Assembly: GCF_900110465.1 (NCBI RefSeq) | Contig: NZ_FODV01000001.1 | Coordinates: 186,001-250,000 of the forward strand | Reading direction: 5' to 3' | Length of the DNA stretch: 64,000 bases | Source: Halogranum amylolyticum | Lineage (GTDB): Archaea > Halobacteriota > Halobacteria > Halobacteriales > Haloferacaceae | In this document: positions 9,411 through 17,188 of the stretch, in pieces | Layout: the number at the start of each line of letters is the position of its first letter | How positions within the stretch are numbered: the stretch's first letter is position 1 | Position numbers and translations under genes: made by a program | Notes under the pieces: model-generated | What the model was told of the DNA's origin: nothing | Seen by the model: only the letters and a program-made list of their open reading frames with translations | The model's database searches: none

Positions 9411-9962
9411 TCAGACACCGACCGCCTCGGTGACGGCGAACAGGAGAAGCGCGACGGTGCTGACGACCGCCCACCCCGCGGCGGGGAGCGCAGACAGGAC
9501 GGGTGCGCCTACGAGTCCGGCGATGACTAGCAGGGCGACGGTCGCCGCGGCGCCCATCCGCAGCTCGACGTTCGGGTCGGAGGCGACGACGTCGTCGTCG
9601 AGGTACGGATCGAGGAGTTCGGCGGCCGGGAGCAGTTCGATCGTCCCGCGGTCCTTGTCGAAGTCGACGACGCCGAAGTTTGCCATCTTCGGGAGATGAC
9701 ACTGATAGAGGCCGATGTACACGCGCTTGCGTTGACTCGAGGAGAGGGCGCTGACGTCGATGCCGTTCTCCTTGGCCGCGATGAACTCGGACATGTCGCT
9801 GAGATTCACTTCCCCGCCGTTCTCCTTGAGAAAGGAGAGAGCATCCCGCCGGCGTTGGTTCTTCAGGATCTCGAAGAGTTCGTCCTTCGAGAGTGTCGGT
9901 TCGGTCGCTTGTCTGTCGGCGCTTCTGCTAACGGTTCGTGAGCGTATCGTTTGGAGTTCCAT
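9411..9962 (-). CDS. DUF7344-type winged HTH with C-terminal membrane helices
   Basis: A 183-residue predicted membrane-tethered regulator. Residues about 24-110 are the haloarchaeal wHTH module: LSKDELFEILKNQRRRDALSFLKENGGEVNLSDMSEFIAAKENGIDVSALSSSQRKRVYIGLYQCHLPKMANFGVVDFDKDRGTIEL. Two hydrophobic helices follow (GAAATVALLVIAGLVGAPVLSAL and AGWAVVSTVALLLFAVTEAVGV). The YxxLYQxHLPKMxxxGVVxFD core is the family signature. It has a paralogue at 10424-10954, separated by an intergenic stretch, and a short relative without helices at 60203-60535. Ligand or signal unknown. Confidence 0.85.
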   Translation of the reverse strand: MELQTIRSRTVSRSADRQATEPTLSKDELFEILKNQRRRDALSFLKENGGEVNLSDMSEFIAAKENGIDVSALSSSQRKRVYIGLYQCHLPKMANFGVVDFDKDRGTIELLPAAELLDPYLDDDVVASDPNVELRMGAAATVALLVIAGLVGAPVLSALPAAGWAVVSTVALLLFAVTEAVGV

Positions 9963-10423
9963 TTCCCTTCCCCTTGGCTGGTGGCCGTGTCCTCATCAGG
10001 GCGCCGTCGTCGGAGGCCGACGAGTGACCGATAAACATCCCGTTTTCCGAAATGTTCTGTACGTTCGGGCGTCTGCCCTGTTGTTCCCCAACAGCTACTC
10101 ACGTTGTTCGTCATACATAATTAAATCGTTGACTATTAACTGCATACGTTGATTGATTCGTGCTCTAATACTCATATTTTGATTTTCCCAAATGAGAAAG
10201 AAACACTGTCGGCAGAGACTGTACGTCGAGGATACTGTCGGAGTTCCGCGGTCGAGCGTGTTTCTCCGTTCGAGCGTTCGTTTGGCGTTTCGAGAGACGA
10301 GTCACGCAGAAAGAGCGTCTCTCTGGCTATCGTATCTGGCCGAAATCGCCCGGTGAACCGAACGGTAACGTCGCTTAGTCCGGCACTACTCGCCCCCTCG
10401 ACGACGTCGACGGCGCGTGCCGG
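9963..10423. other. 460-base intergenic stretch
   Basis: No protein gene is supported. The middle (about 10115-10200) is A/T-rich for this genome, with CATACATAATTAAATCG and GACTATTAACTGCATACG, and could hold promoter elements for the minus-strand gene at 9962, though not at the usual -34 spacing. No hairpin or repeat stands out. Confidence 0.4.
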
Positions 10424-10954
10424 TCAGTCGACGAGCGACAGGAGGCACTTCCGTGTGAACGTTCGGGTTCGACGGAGGTACTGCCCGATGACGAGGCCCG
10501 CGAGTGCGAGCGAGACGACGAGGAGGAAACCGCTGGCACCGCCGGCCCCGACGACTCCCCCGAGCGAGAACACGACGCCGCCGAGCGCACAGACCAGCGC
10601 GACGACGGCGTATCCGACGAGCCACCTGTCTGCGGTCGCCTCGACGCAGTGTGCCTCAAGCGCGCGTCTGTCGATCGAGAGCGTCCGTTCGCTCTCGTCG
10701 TACTCGATCAATCCGCTCTCGGTCAGCGTCGGGAGATGCGTCTGGTACAACGAGACGTAGACACGCTGGCGTTCTTCGTCCGTGAGAGCTTCGGGGGTCG
10801 TCCCCTCCTCCTCGGCCGCGATCAGCCTGGCGAGCTCCTTCAGATCGACCGGGTCGTTCGTCCGATACAGGTGGCGGATGATGAACCGCCGACGGGAGTT
10901 GCCCAGTATCTGGAAGAGTGCGTCCGTCGAGAGCCGCCCCCCGTCGGCTGTCAT
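10424..10954 (-). CDS. DUF7344-type winged HTH with C-terminal membrane helices (paralogue)
   Basis: A 176-residue homologue of the 9411-9962 protein: LSTDALFQILGNSRRRFIIRHLYRTNDPVDLKELARLIAAEEEGTTPEALTDEERQRVYVSLYQTHLPTLTESGLIEYDESERTLSI forms the DNA-binding part. Two membrane helices follow (LVGYAVVALVCALGGVVFSLGGVVGAGG and GFLLVVSLALAGLVIGQYL), ending in a basic cytoplasmic tail, RRTRTFTRKC. The pair may be membrane-bound regulators of surface functions, but no target is visible in the sequence. Confidence 0.85.
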   Translation of the reverse strand: MTADGGRLSTDALFQILGNSRRRFIIRHLYRTNDPVDLKELARLIAAEEEGTTPEALTDEERQRVYVSLYQTHLPTLTESGLIEYDESERTLSIDRRALEAHCVEATADRWLVGYAVVALVCALGGVVFSLGGVVGAGGASGFLLVVSLALAGLVIGQYLRRTRTFTRKCLLSLVD

Positions 10955-11244
10955 CGGCGGCCGTACCCTCGACGGACGCAGTTCGATTCGTCCTCGTCTT
11001 GTTCGCTCGGAGTCATTGTTACTAGAAAAGCAGCAGTTGACTTGGTTATAATCGAGCTATTTCTCCGTTCGTGACGCCTGACGAGGTGTGTCCCCGTCCT
11101 GTCTTTCACTTTCCGAGTACAGTCTCGTCAGTTCGTCTCTCTGTTTAATCGTTCGTTCTCCAGAGTCGTTGCAGACGAAGTCGACTGCGGCGGCGAGTTC
11201 GTGGGTGGCTAACAATATCCGATGCCGTGCAACTCTGTTGTCAG

Positions 11245-11526
11245 ATGAGTCTGTTCGAACTGACCGGCTTCCAACGTGACCTGCTGTACGTCATCGCGGG
11301 AGCGGACAAACCCTCGGGGCAGATGGTGAAAGAACGCATTGAACAAGATATCGGTGAGGTCAAACACGGACGGCTGTACCCAAACCTCGACACGCTCGTC
11401 GACCGCGGGTACGTCAACAAAGGCCAACACGACCGACGAACGAACTTCTACGAGATCTCCGAAGAGGGGTTACAGGCGCTCCGCGAGCGACGGTCCTGGG
11501 AGAGTCAGTTTCTCGACGAAGAGTGA
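11245..11526 (+). CDS. PadR-family helix-turn-helix regulator
   Basis: A 93-residue winged HTH: MSLFELTGFQRDLLYVIAGADKPSGQMVKERIEQDIGEVKHGRLYPNLDTLVDRGYVNKGQHDRRTNFYEISEEGLQALRERRSWESQFLDEE. The GRLYPNLDTLVDRGYVxKGxxDRRTNxYxIxxEG core is characteristic of the short archaeal PadR-like proteins. The ATG at 11245 is chosen because AACAATATCC is 34 bases upstream, giving a leaderless message. An in-frame start at 11227 would add six unlikely residues. Downstream is a strong hairpin (11665-11687). Confidence 0.88.
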   Translation: MSLFELTGFQRDLLYVIAGADKPSGQMVKERIEQDIGEVKHGRLYPNLDTLVDRGYVNKGQHDRRTNFYEISEEGLQALRERRSWESQFLDEE

Positions 11527-11664
11527 CGTCGGCGGACGTCTCACTCGTCACCGGGAACGTCCGTCGAACGGGGTGAGCCACTCACGCGTAGGTCACGAGA
11601 CACCGGCCGCCGGTCGATCGACGCTTCCCTCGCAGTCCGTCCGACGACAGCGACGCTGCCGACC

Positions 11665-11687
11665 CTGCCGGACGTGCCGTCCGGCAG
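11665..11687. repeat. perfect 10-bp hairpin
   Basis: CTGCCGGACG-TGC-CGTCCGGCAG is a perfect 10-base-pair stem with a three-base loop, about 140 bases after the PadR-like gene. It is followed at once by the palindrome GGACGGCCGTCC (11692-11703). There is no T-run, so it is not a typical archaeal terminator. It could be an RNA structure or a protein-binding site. Confidence 0.5.
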
Positions 11688-11794
11688 TTCGGGACGGCCG
11701 TCCGGTCACACCGGTCGTCGACGGACGGCGACTCTTTCCGCTGAACACTGTCCCGTCACTCGGTTATACGGTCCCGTCCGCAGGGAAGCCGCCG

Positions 11795-11804
11795 TATAAC
11801 AAAG
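11795..11804 (+). promoter_or_regulatory. TATAACAAAG promoter-like element
   Basis: Exact copy of the recurrent 10-mer, 166 bases upstream of the GT2 at 11961. No ATG or GTG stands 34 bases downstream here, so a transcript from it would have a 5' leader of about 130 bases, containing a 26-codon ORF. Confidence 0.5.
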
Positions 11805-11878
11805 AGTCACACACCGATATAGTCTCTCACAGAAGCACTCCCTCCGACAACGGGCGTCGCTGCTGACTTACGACCTCG

Positions 11879-11959
11879 ATGATTCCACCCTACCTACCGA
11901 CGAGATCCACGAGCATCGACCGACAACCGTCACGCCACGCGTCTCCGGGAGTGGTGTGA
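11879..11959 (+). CDS. 26-codon upstream ORF of the GT2 gene
   Basis: ATG at 11879 opens MIPPYLPTRSTSIDRQPSRH and six more residues, and stops one base before the ATG of the glycosyltransferase. It fits the pattern of short ORFs abutting glycan genes here but lacks a -34 promoter of its own and has mixed codon use. It may be fortuitous. Confidence 0.25.
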   Translation: MIPPYLPTRSTSIDRQPSRHASPGVV

Positions 11960-11960
11960 G

Positions 11961-12998
11961 ATGTACAGAGGACACACCGTCGCCGTCGTCGTCCCCGCGT
12001 ACAACGAAGCTGAGTTCGTGGGCGAGGTCATCGACACCCTGCCTACGTTCGTCGACCGTGCGTACGTCGTCGACGACCACTCTCGAGACGGCACGTGGGA
12101 CGTTATCTGTCACCACGCTCGCGCCGCCAACGTGACGCGGCGGTCGTTACGAGCGGACGGTTGGGCCGAACCGGCGGAGCAGAAGACGACGGAGTTCGTC
12201 ACGCCGATCCGCAACGAGCGGAACCGCGGCGTCGGCTACTCCATCACGACCGGCTATCGACGTGCGCTCGCCGACGGGGCCGACGTCGTCGCCGTCATGA
12301 ACGGGGACGGACAGATGGACCCGGCCGTCCTCCCTCGCATCCTCGATCCGGTCGTCGGTGGACTGGTCGACTACGCGAAGGGGAACCGGCTCCGCGAGAG
12401 CCCGCGACGGCTCGGGATGAGTTCGTGGCGGCTGTTCGGAAACTGGACGCTGACGTTCCTCTCTCGCGTCTCGAGCGGCTACTGGCACGTGTCGGACTCA
12501 CAGAACGGCTACACTGCCATCTCTCGCCACGCACTCGAGACGATCGACCTCGACGACCTGTACGAACGCTACGGCTTCCTGAACGACCTCCTCGTCAAGC
12601 TCAACGTCCACGGCCTCCGAGTCGCGGACGTCTCACACCCGGCGCTGTACGGCGAGGAACGGAGCGGCATCAGCTACCCGTCTTTTATCTCTTCCGTGTC
12701 GATTCTCCTCCTCCGGAACTTCCTGTGGCGCCTCAAACAGAAGTACGTCGTCGACCGACTCCATCCAACGGCGCTCTACTACGCGCTCGGCGGGGTCAGC
12801 GTCTTCGGCGCCCTGCTCGTCGCACTCGTCTTCGTAGTCGGTGCGCTGGGTGTCGACGGCGTCACCGTCGACGTCTGGCTGGTGCCCGGTGCGCTGGCGA
12901 CCGGGATCGTCTTCTTCCTCTTGGCGATCGTCTTCGACGCACGGCAGAACGCGCATCTCCAGGAGTTCGTACCGGAGCTATCGAGCAGAGAGCGCTGA
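11961..12998 (+). CDS. GT2 family glycosyltransferase with C-terminal membrane helices (DPM/AglJ-like)
   Basis: A 345-residue enzyme predicted to transfer a sugar from a nucleotide donor to dolichol phosphate or another lipid carrier on the cytoplasmic face. The GT-A fold begins VAVVVPAYNEAEFVGEVIDTLP, with VVDDHSRDGTW and the metal-binding MNGDGQMDP. The acceptor-side motif is SDSQNGYTAIS. Two membrane helices near the C-terminus (about residues 270-295 and 305-325) anchor it. The overall form matches archaeal dolichol-phosphate glycosyltransferases, but the sugar cannot be read from sequence. It is alone between intergenic stretches. Confidence 0.88.
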   Translation: MYRGHTVAVVVPAYNEAEFVGEVIDTLPTFVDRAYVVDDHSRDGTWDVICHHARAANVTRRSLRADGWAEPAEQKTTEFVTPIRNERNRGVGYSITTGYRRALADGADVVAVMNGDGQMDPAVLPRILDPVVGGLVDYAKGNRLRESPRRLGMSSWRLFGNWTLTFLSRVSSGYWHVSDSQNGYTAISRHALETIDLDDLYERYGFLNDLLVKLNVHGLRVADVSHPALYGEERSGISYPSFISSVSILLLRNFLWRLKQKYVVDRLHPTALYYALGGVSVFGALLVALVFVVGALGVDGVTVDVWLVPGALATGIVFFLLAIVFDARQNAHLQEFVPELSSRER

Positions 12999-13062
12999 AC
13001 GAACGGCAGGAGCAGTACGGGAGCGCTCGGACGGACCGGTATCGGCGCTCGCGTGACGGCCA

Positions 13063-13082
13063 CCTACGACTGAAGTCGTGGG
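13063..13082 (+). repeat. orphan IS200/IS605 right-end-like hairpin
   Basis: CCTACGACT-GA-AGTCGTGGG forms a 9-pair stem (one T-G wobble) followed by CTTGAG. The GTGGGCTT end matches the type of right end used by haloarchaeal IS1341-type elements. No tnpB is attached. Confidence 0.45.
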
Positions 13083-13363
13083 CTTGAGCAAAGGCCCGCT
13101 GAGTCGGGAGAGTTACGGTTTGTATACCGACGGGGTGCTGGCACCGCCACGATACCGTTACTCCTACCCGCGCCATACGGAACGGATCCGGAGGTAGTTG
13201 GTTGTTTCACGTTGGTATCAACCCTATTTCGACGGGGCGACCGTCGAACTTCGGATGGGGAATCCGACATTGTCCGATTGCCTCGGTGTGAGCGCGGACG
13301 TGCCGCGTCGGATAGCACTCAACACGGGGGTGAACCCGGTCATGGTATCGTGCGGCGATTCAT
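13083..13363. other. stretch between two IS-end-like hairpins
   Basis: Part of the 664-base gap between the GT2 and the beta-helix-related gene. It has one plus-strand open frame (13198-13404) that I do not recognise and whose composition is not acidic. The stretch may be what remains of an IS1341-type element or a non-autonomous derivative. The rest of the gap, 13400-13662, is A/T-richer towards its end and contains TTTATTGG, the probable promoter of the next gene. Confidence 0.35.
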
Positions 13364-13382
13364 CCACGACTAACGCCGTGGG
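13364..13382 (+). repeat. second orphan IS-end-like hairpin
   Basis: CCACGACTAACGCCGTGGG forms a stem with one internal mismatch and continues GCTTTCTCGCC. It shares CGTGGGCTT with the hairpin at 13063, about 300 bases away in the same orientation. Confidence 0.45.
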
Positions 13383-13662
13383 CTTTCTCGCCGACTCGCT
13401 GTAAACCGGAAGACGCGATAGAAACCTGCGACCGATCGTCCGCTCGAGTCAGCTGAGTGTCATAGGACGACCCGCTCCGGTGTCCACCGGTAGCAACGTA
13501 TTAACATCCCGTAGACCAGGTGCACACCGTCGTTGACGGTTGTTCGATATATTATGCTTATGTTGAAAGTCTGCGATTCAACAATAAATTTCGTCCTCAT
13601 TCACCTAATTTGATGGGAGGATTATGAGAACATTTATTGGCGGCTTCGCGCAATCCAGAGGT

Positions 13663-14646
13663 ATGGCACGCGAACCGGCAGATGGGTCTCAGCAGCGAGG
13701 CGCATCGTCGAGCGAGAAACCGTTTCTTAACAGACGTGAGTACCTCCGACTCGGTGCGACGGCAACCGCAGTCGGGACAGTCAGTGCGGCGACGATGCCA
13801 ACCTCCGTCGCCGCAGCGAGCTCGACCGACCACGTCTTCAATGATCGATTAAACGCCGTCGACGACCTCGGGATGGATCCTACGGGCGAGGAGGCGATCG
13901 ACGACGCGTTGACCGAGCTCCCGGACGAGACCCTCGTCGCGTTCCCGGCCGGAGAGTATCTGGTGACGGACGAGATCGAGACCGACGAGGAGAAGCGAGT
14001 CGGTATCGAACCGGCCGCCGGCGCGACCGACGACGTCCGCTTCGTCGTCGACGCGTCGTCCGAGGACGCCTCCGAGAGCGAGAGCCCGGGCGTCCTCTCC
14101 AGTCGCTCGGACGACGACCTCGCTGCGGACTCGGCCGAACGCGACGCGTCGGCCGACGGTCACGCCGGGTCGACGCTGCTGGTCTATCGGGAGGCGAGTC
14201 TTGAACTCCGTCGCGTCGACCTCGCGGACTTCGACTCGGCGACGACGTTCACGGGAGGCAACCCGAAGACGCTGACCATCGTCGGTCCGGACGACGGGGT
14301 CGCCAACTACCGGCTCACCGTCTCCGACCGCATCGACGCTCGGGGAGACGAGGGGACACAGCAGTCGGCCGGGTTGCCGTCGACGAGCGTCGAGGACGCG
14401 ATCGGCGACACGAGACACAGCTACCGCTACACCGGTGAGATCGCGTCGTTCCGACTCGACGGCGAGGCGACCGTCCTGGTCGACGGACAGGAGGTCGTCC
14501 CCGAGGAGCTCGCCGCGGACGGTCCGCTCTCTCTCCCGGAGCTGTTGGTGTTCGACGCTCGAGAGGCCGACTCCGGCTACGAGCTGCGCGTCGCTCCGCG
14601 TGACGACCGTCCGTTCGACGCCGACCACGTCCAGCGGCGACACTGA
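13663..14646 (+). CDS. Tat-exported beta-helix-related surface protein, apparently core-deleted
   Basis: A 327-residue secreted protein. Residues about 23-50 are a Tat signal: NRREYLRLGATATAVGTVSAATMPTSVAAAS. It then has the N-terminal cap of haloarchaeal pectin-lyase-fold proteins (LNAVDDLGMDPTGEEAIDDALTELPDETLVAFPAGEYLVTDEIE), shared with the 24797 protein. The C-terminus carries the module YRLTVSDRIDARGDE...HSYRYTGEIASFRLDGEATVLVDGQEVVPEEL, usually found after a long right-handed beta-helix. The helix repeats between them are missing, replaced by an acidic Ser/Asp/Glu-rich linker. ATG 13663 is chosen because ACATTTATT lies about 30 bases upstream. Confidence 0.7.
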   Translation: MAREPADGSQQRGASSSEKPFLNRREYLRLGATATAVGTVSAATMPTSVAAASSTDHVFNDRLNAVDDLGMDPTGEEAIDDALTELPDETLVAFPAGEYLVTDEIETDEEKRVGIEPAAGATDDVRFVVDASSEDASESESPGVLSSRSDDDLAADSAERDASADGHAGSTLLVYREASLELRRVDLADFDSATTFTGGNPKTLTIVGPDDGVANYRLTVSDRIDARGDEGTQQSAGLPSTSVEDAIGDTRHSYRYTGEIASFRLDGEATVLVDGQEVVPEELAADGPLSLPELLVFDAREADSGYELRVAPRDDRPFDADHVQRRH

Positions 14647-14736
14647 TAGGGGTTATCGTCGCCAACCGGAACATCAGAGACGCCCGGCGAACCACAGGGT
14701 TCGATTCTCGTGGAGAGATTCGACGATAACCCCTAT
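14646..14736. repeat. 16-bp perfect inverted repeat pair
   Basis: ATAGGGGTTATCGTCG at 14646-14661 and its exact reverse complement CGACGATAACCCCTAT at 14721-14736, separated by 59 bases. It overlaps the last base of the beta-helix-related gene's stop and sits between two convergent genes. It could be a bidirectional terminator/processing structure or the ends of a tiny inserted element. The rest of 14737-14954 holds no gene. Confidence 0.65.
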
Positions 14737-14954
14737 GAGTTCGACCGGTAACGTCGTCGAAACTACCCTCCGAGAGAGAACTCTTCATCACGGACCCGGA
14801 CGGGTCTCAGGCACTCGCGGGTCCACCGCCGTCTCGAATTGACACGACACGCTCTCGGGACGACCGACTCGATCGAGCGTCGTGGTTCGGCGTGGGCCGT
14901 CTACAGCGTCTCCGTCACGTCCGTTCCCATCGCGCTCACCCCGGTCTACGACCG

Positions 14955-15704
14955 TCAGTCCTCGACGGACTCCGCCTGCGGCGTCGACGTCCGCTCGTCG
15001 GCGAGTCGTCGTTCGGCCTCGTCGCGGTTCTCGGGGTAGCCGACGTCGATACGCCACCCGTCCAGCGGGATCGCCACGATGGAGCGGCCGCTCCGGAGCA
15101 GGAGGTCGATCGCGTCGGGCAGCTCGTACTCGCCGCGGTCCGACTGTTGCACGAGGTGACACGCGTGGAAGATGGCGGGCGAGAAGGTGTAGAACCCCGT
15201 CATCACGAGGTTCGACGGCGGGTCGGCGGGTTTCTCCAGCACCTCGACGATCTCGTCGTCGCCGTTGGTGACGCAGACGCCGTACCGGGAAGCCTCCTCG
15301 TAGGGGACCTCCTCGACGAGGAACGCCGCGTCGACGTCCTCCTCCTTCTGCGACTGGACGACGGCGTCGAGGTTCGACCGGAAGACGTTGTCGCCGAGCA
15401 TCAGCATGAAGTCGCCCTCGACGTGCGTTTCGGCGGTCAGGAGCGCGTGGGCGAGCCCCAACTGCTCGCGCTGGTACGTGTAGGTGATGGGGATGCCCCG
15501 GTACTCGTCACCGTAGCGTTCGATGATCTGCTCGGCCCGGTAGCCGACGACGACGATCAACTCCTCGGCACCCAGCGACCGGAGCTCCTCGAAGCAGTGG
15601 GTGAGGAGCGGTTCGCCGTCGACGGCGACCAGCGCCTTCGGTCTGTCCTCCGTGAGCGGACGGAGGCGCGTTCCCTTCCCGGCGGCGAGGACGACTGCTT
15701 GCAT
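14955..15704 (-). CDS. sugar-1-phosphate nucleotidylyltransferase, AglF-like
   Basis: A 249-residue GT-A-fold enzyme making an NDP-sugar from a sugar 1-phosphate: MQAVVLAAGKGTRLRPLTEDRPKALVAVDGEPLL is the nucleotide-binding signature, LMLGDNVF the metal-binding site, and GWRIDVGYPENRDEA the C-terminal signature. It lacks the hexapeptide domain of the gene at 414. Haloferax AglF, a glucose-1-phosphate uridylyltransferase of N-glycosylation, has this form and works upstream of AglM, whose homologue is at 53917-55209. The start is MQAVVL at 15704, since the conserved signature begins there, with TGTAACAATA 37 bases upstream. Confidence 0.88.
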   Translation of the reverse strand: MQAVVLAAGKGTRLRPLTEDRPKALVAVDGEPLLTHCFEELRSLGAEELIVVVGYRAEQIIERYGDEYRGIPITYTYQREQLGLAHALLTAETHVEGDFMLMLGDNVFRSNLDAVVQSQKEEDVDAAFLVEEVPYEEASRYGVCVTNGDDEIVEVLEKPADPPSNLVMTGFYTFSPAIFHACHLVQQSDRGEYELPDAIDLLLRSGRSIVAIPLDGWRIDVGYPENRDEAERRLADERTSTPQAESVED

Positions 15705-15731
15705 GACAGCCCACACAACGGGCGAGAACGG

Positions 15732-15741
15732 TATTGTTACA
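15732..15741 (-). promoter_or_regulatory. TGTAACAATA promoter element, variant of the recurrent motif
   Basis: Reads TGTAACAATA towards the AglF-like gene, 37 bases before its ATG. It matches seven of ten positions of TATAACAAAG. Confidence 0.5.
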
Positions 15742-15977
15742 CGGCTCGTAACGTGTTTAGAACCATCCGCGCTCTGCAGTCGTCGACAGGTAGTCGCCGA
15801 CTACCCGGCTCGCGCACCGACGCCGCACTCGACGAGAAGACGGAGACGGCGCCGACCACGGAGACGGGTTTTGAGCGGAAACGTGCTCTCGGCGCTCGCC
15901 CTCGTCGGTCGGCGTCTTACACTCGTTCGACTGTCGACCGGCGAACGTGTCAATGCCGGTGCCGCCGTAGAGTCGGT

Positions 15978-17111
15978 ATGCGGAGTTACACGGTCGCTCG
16001 GATCTGGGGGATCCCGATCCGGATCAACATCTCGCTCCTCGTCTTCCTCCCGATACTGGCGTGGCTCATCGGCAGCGGCCAGCAGATCGCCCTCTACGTC
16101 GGCGTCGTCAACCAGTTCGCGCCCACGCCGCTGGACGTCGCCGTGCTCCGCGCCGGCAACACGCCGTGGGTCGTCGGCGTCACCGCCGCGGTCGGCCTGT
16201 TCGTCGGCGTCCTCCTGCACGAACTCGGCCACTCGTGGGTCGCCCGGCGGTACGGCCTCGAGATCGAGTCCATCACGCTCTGGGTGTTCGGCGGCCTCGC
16301 GCGGTTCTCCGCCATCCCCCGCGAGTGGGACCGCGAGTTCTGGATCGCCGTTGCCGGACCGGTGACGAGCGTGCTCGTCGGACTCGGCTGCGCCGCCGTC
16401 GTCCAGCTCGTCCCGAGTCGGTTCCCCGTTATCGTCTTCGTCTTCGGGTGGCTCGCGGTCGTCAACGTGACGCTCGCGGCGTTCAACCTCCTTCCGGCGT
16501 TCCCGATGGACGGCGGTCGCGTCCTCCGTGCGCTCCTCGCCCGCTCGCGTCCCTACGGCGTCGCGACCCGGATCGCCGCCCGCATCGGCGTCGTCTTCGC
16601 GCTCCTGTTCGCCGTCGTCGGCGTCGTCGGCTTCAACCCCATCCTCATCCTCGTCGCGCTGTTCGTCTACGGCGCGGCCAAGAGCGAAGCGAGAGTGAGT
16701 CTCCTCGACGACCTGCTGGCGGGGTTGACCGTCGCCGACGTGATGGACTCCTCGACGGAGACGCTCTCGGCCGACGACCCCGTCTCGGCGTTCGTCGCGC
16801 TGATGCTGCACCGCCGTCGGACGGCGTTCCCGGTCGTCGACGGCGAGTCGGTAGTCGGACTCGTCCGGCTCTCGGATCTCCGCGACCTCTCGCGAGATCA
16901 GTACGAGAGCGTCGCCGTCGCCGACGTGATGGGACCGCCGCCGCTCCGCGTCGACGCGAGCGCGGACGCCTTCGACACGCTCGCCGAACTCGGCCAACGA
17001 GAGACCGACTACGCGCTGGTCGAAGACGGCGACCGGATCGTCGGCACCGTCTCACAGGAGTCGTTCCTCGCGGCGATCGAGATCCAGCGACGGCTGTCGA
17101 GGACGACGTAG
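15978..17111 (+). CDS. site-2 protease family (M50) membrane metalloprotease with CBS domains
   Basis: A 377-residue intramembrane protease. The zinc-binding HELGH is at residues 81-85 in a membrane helix, and the second metal motif is NLLPAFPMDGGRVLRALLA. About six membrane helices span residues 10-230. Two CBS motifs follow (VADVMDSSTETLSADDPVSAFVALMLHRRRTAFPVVDGESVVGLVRLSDLRDL and VADVMGPPPLRVDAS...ETDYALVEDGDRIVGTVSQESFLAAI), which probably bind an adenosine nucleotide to control activity. It would cut membrane-bound substrates such as anti-sigma-like or regulatory proteins. ATG 15978 is the first start at the conserved MRSYTVARIWGIPIRI N-terminus. Confidence 0.93.
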   Translation: MRSYTVARIWGIPIRINISLLVFLPILAWLIGSGQQIALYVGVVNQFAPTPLDVAVLRAGNTPWVVGVTAAVGLFVGVLLHELGHSWVARRYGLEIESITLWVFGGLARFSAIPREWDREFWIAVAGPVTSVLVGLGCAAVVQLVPSRFPVIVFVFGWLAVVNVTLAAFNLLPAFPMDGGRVLRALLARSRPYGVATRIAARIGVVFALLFAVVGVVGFNPILILVALFVYGAAKSEARVSLLDDLLAGLTVADVMDSSTETLSADDPVSAFVALMLHRRRTAFPVVDGESVVGLVRLSDLRDLSRDQYESVAVADVMGPPPLRVDASADAFDTLAELGQRETDYALVEDGDRIVGTVSQESFLAAIEIQRRLSRTT

Positions 17112-17160
17112 CCGTCTCGGTACCGACTTCGGCTTAACCAGTACTAGTTACGAAACAGCT

Positions 17161-17187
17161 ATGTCGAAACCTGAGAGAGTTGCGTAG
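17161..17187 (+). CDS. 8-codon micro-ORF before the solute-binding protein gene
   Basis: ATG TCG AAA CCT GAG AGA GTT GCG TAG, ending one base before the ATG at 17189. A TTAACC box begins 27 bases upstream. It is weaker than the other micro-ORF cases and may be chance. Confidence 0.2.
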   Translation: MSKPERVA

Positions 17188-17188
17188 C

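Noticed and set aside
11695-11760. Rho-independent terminator after the PadR-like gene
   Set aside because: Strong palindromes are present but no T-run follows on either strand, and archaeal termination needs T-rich tracts.
14690-14715. T-arm-like GGTTCGATTC inside the spacer of the 16-bp inverted repeat
   Set aside because: The flanking stem does not pair as a T-arm and no other tRNA elements are present.
14892-15977. N-terminal extension of the site-2 protease by about 360 codons
   Set aside because: It is antisense to the AglF-like gene and lacks hydrophobic or acidic protein character; the conserved family N-terminus starts at 15978.
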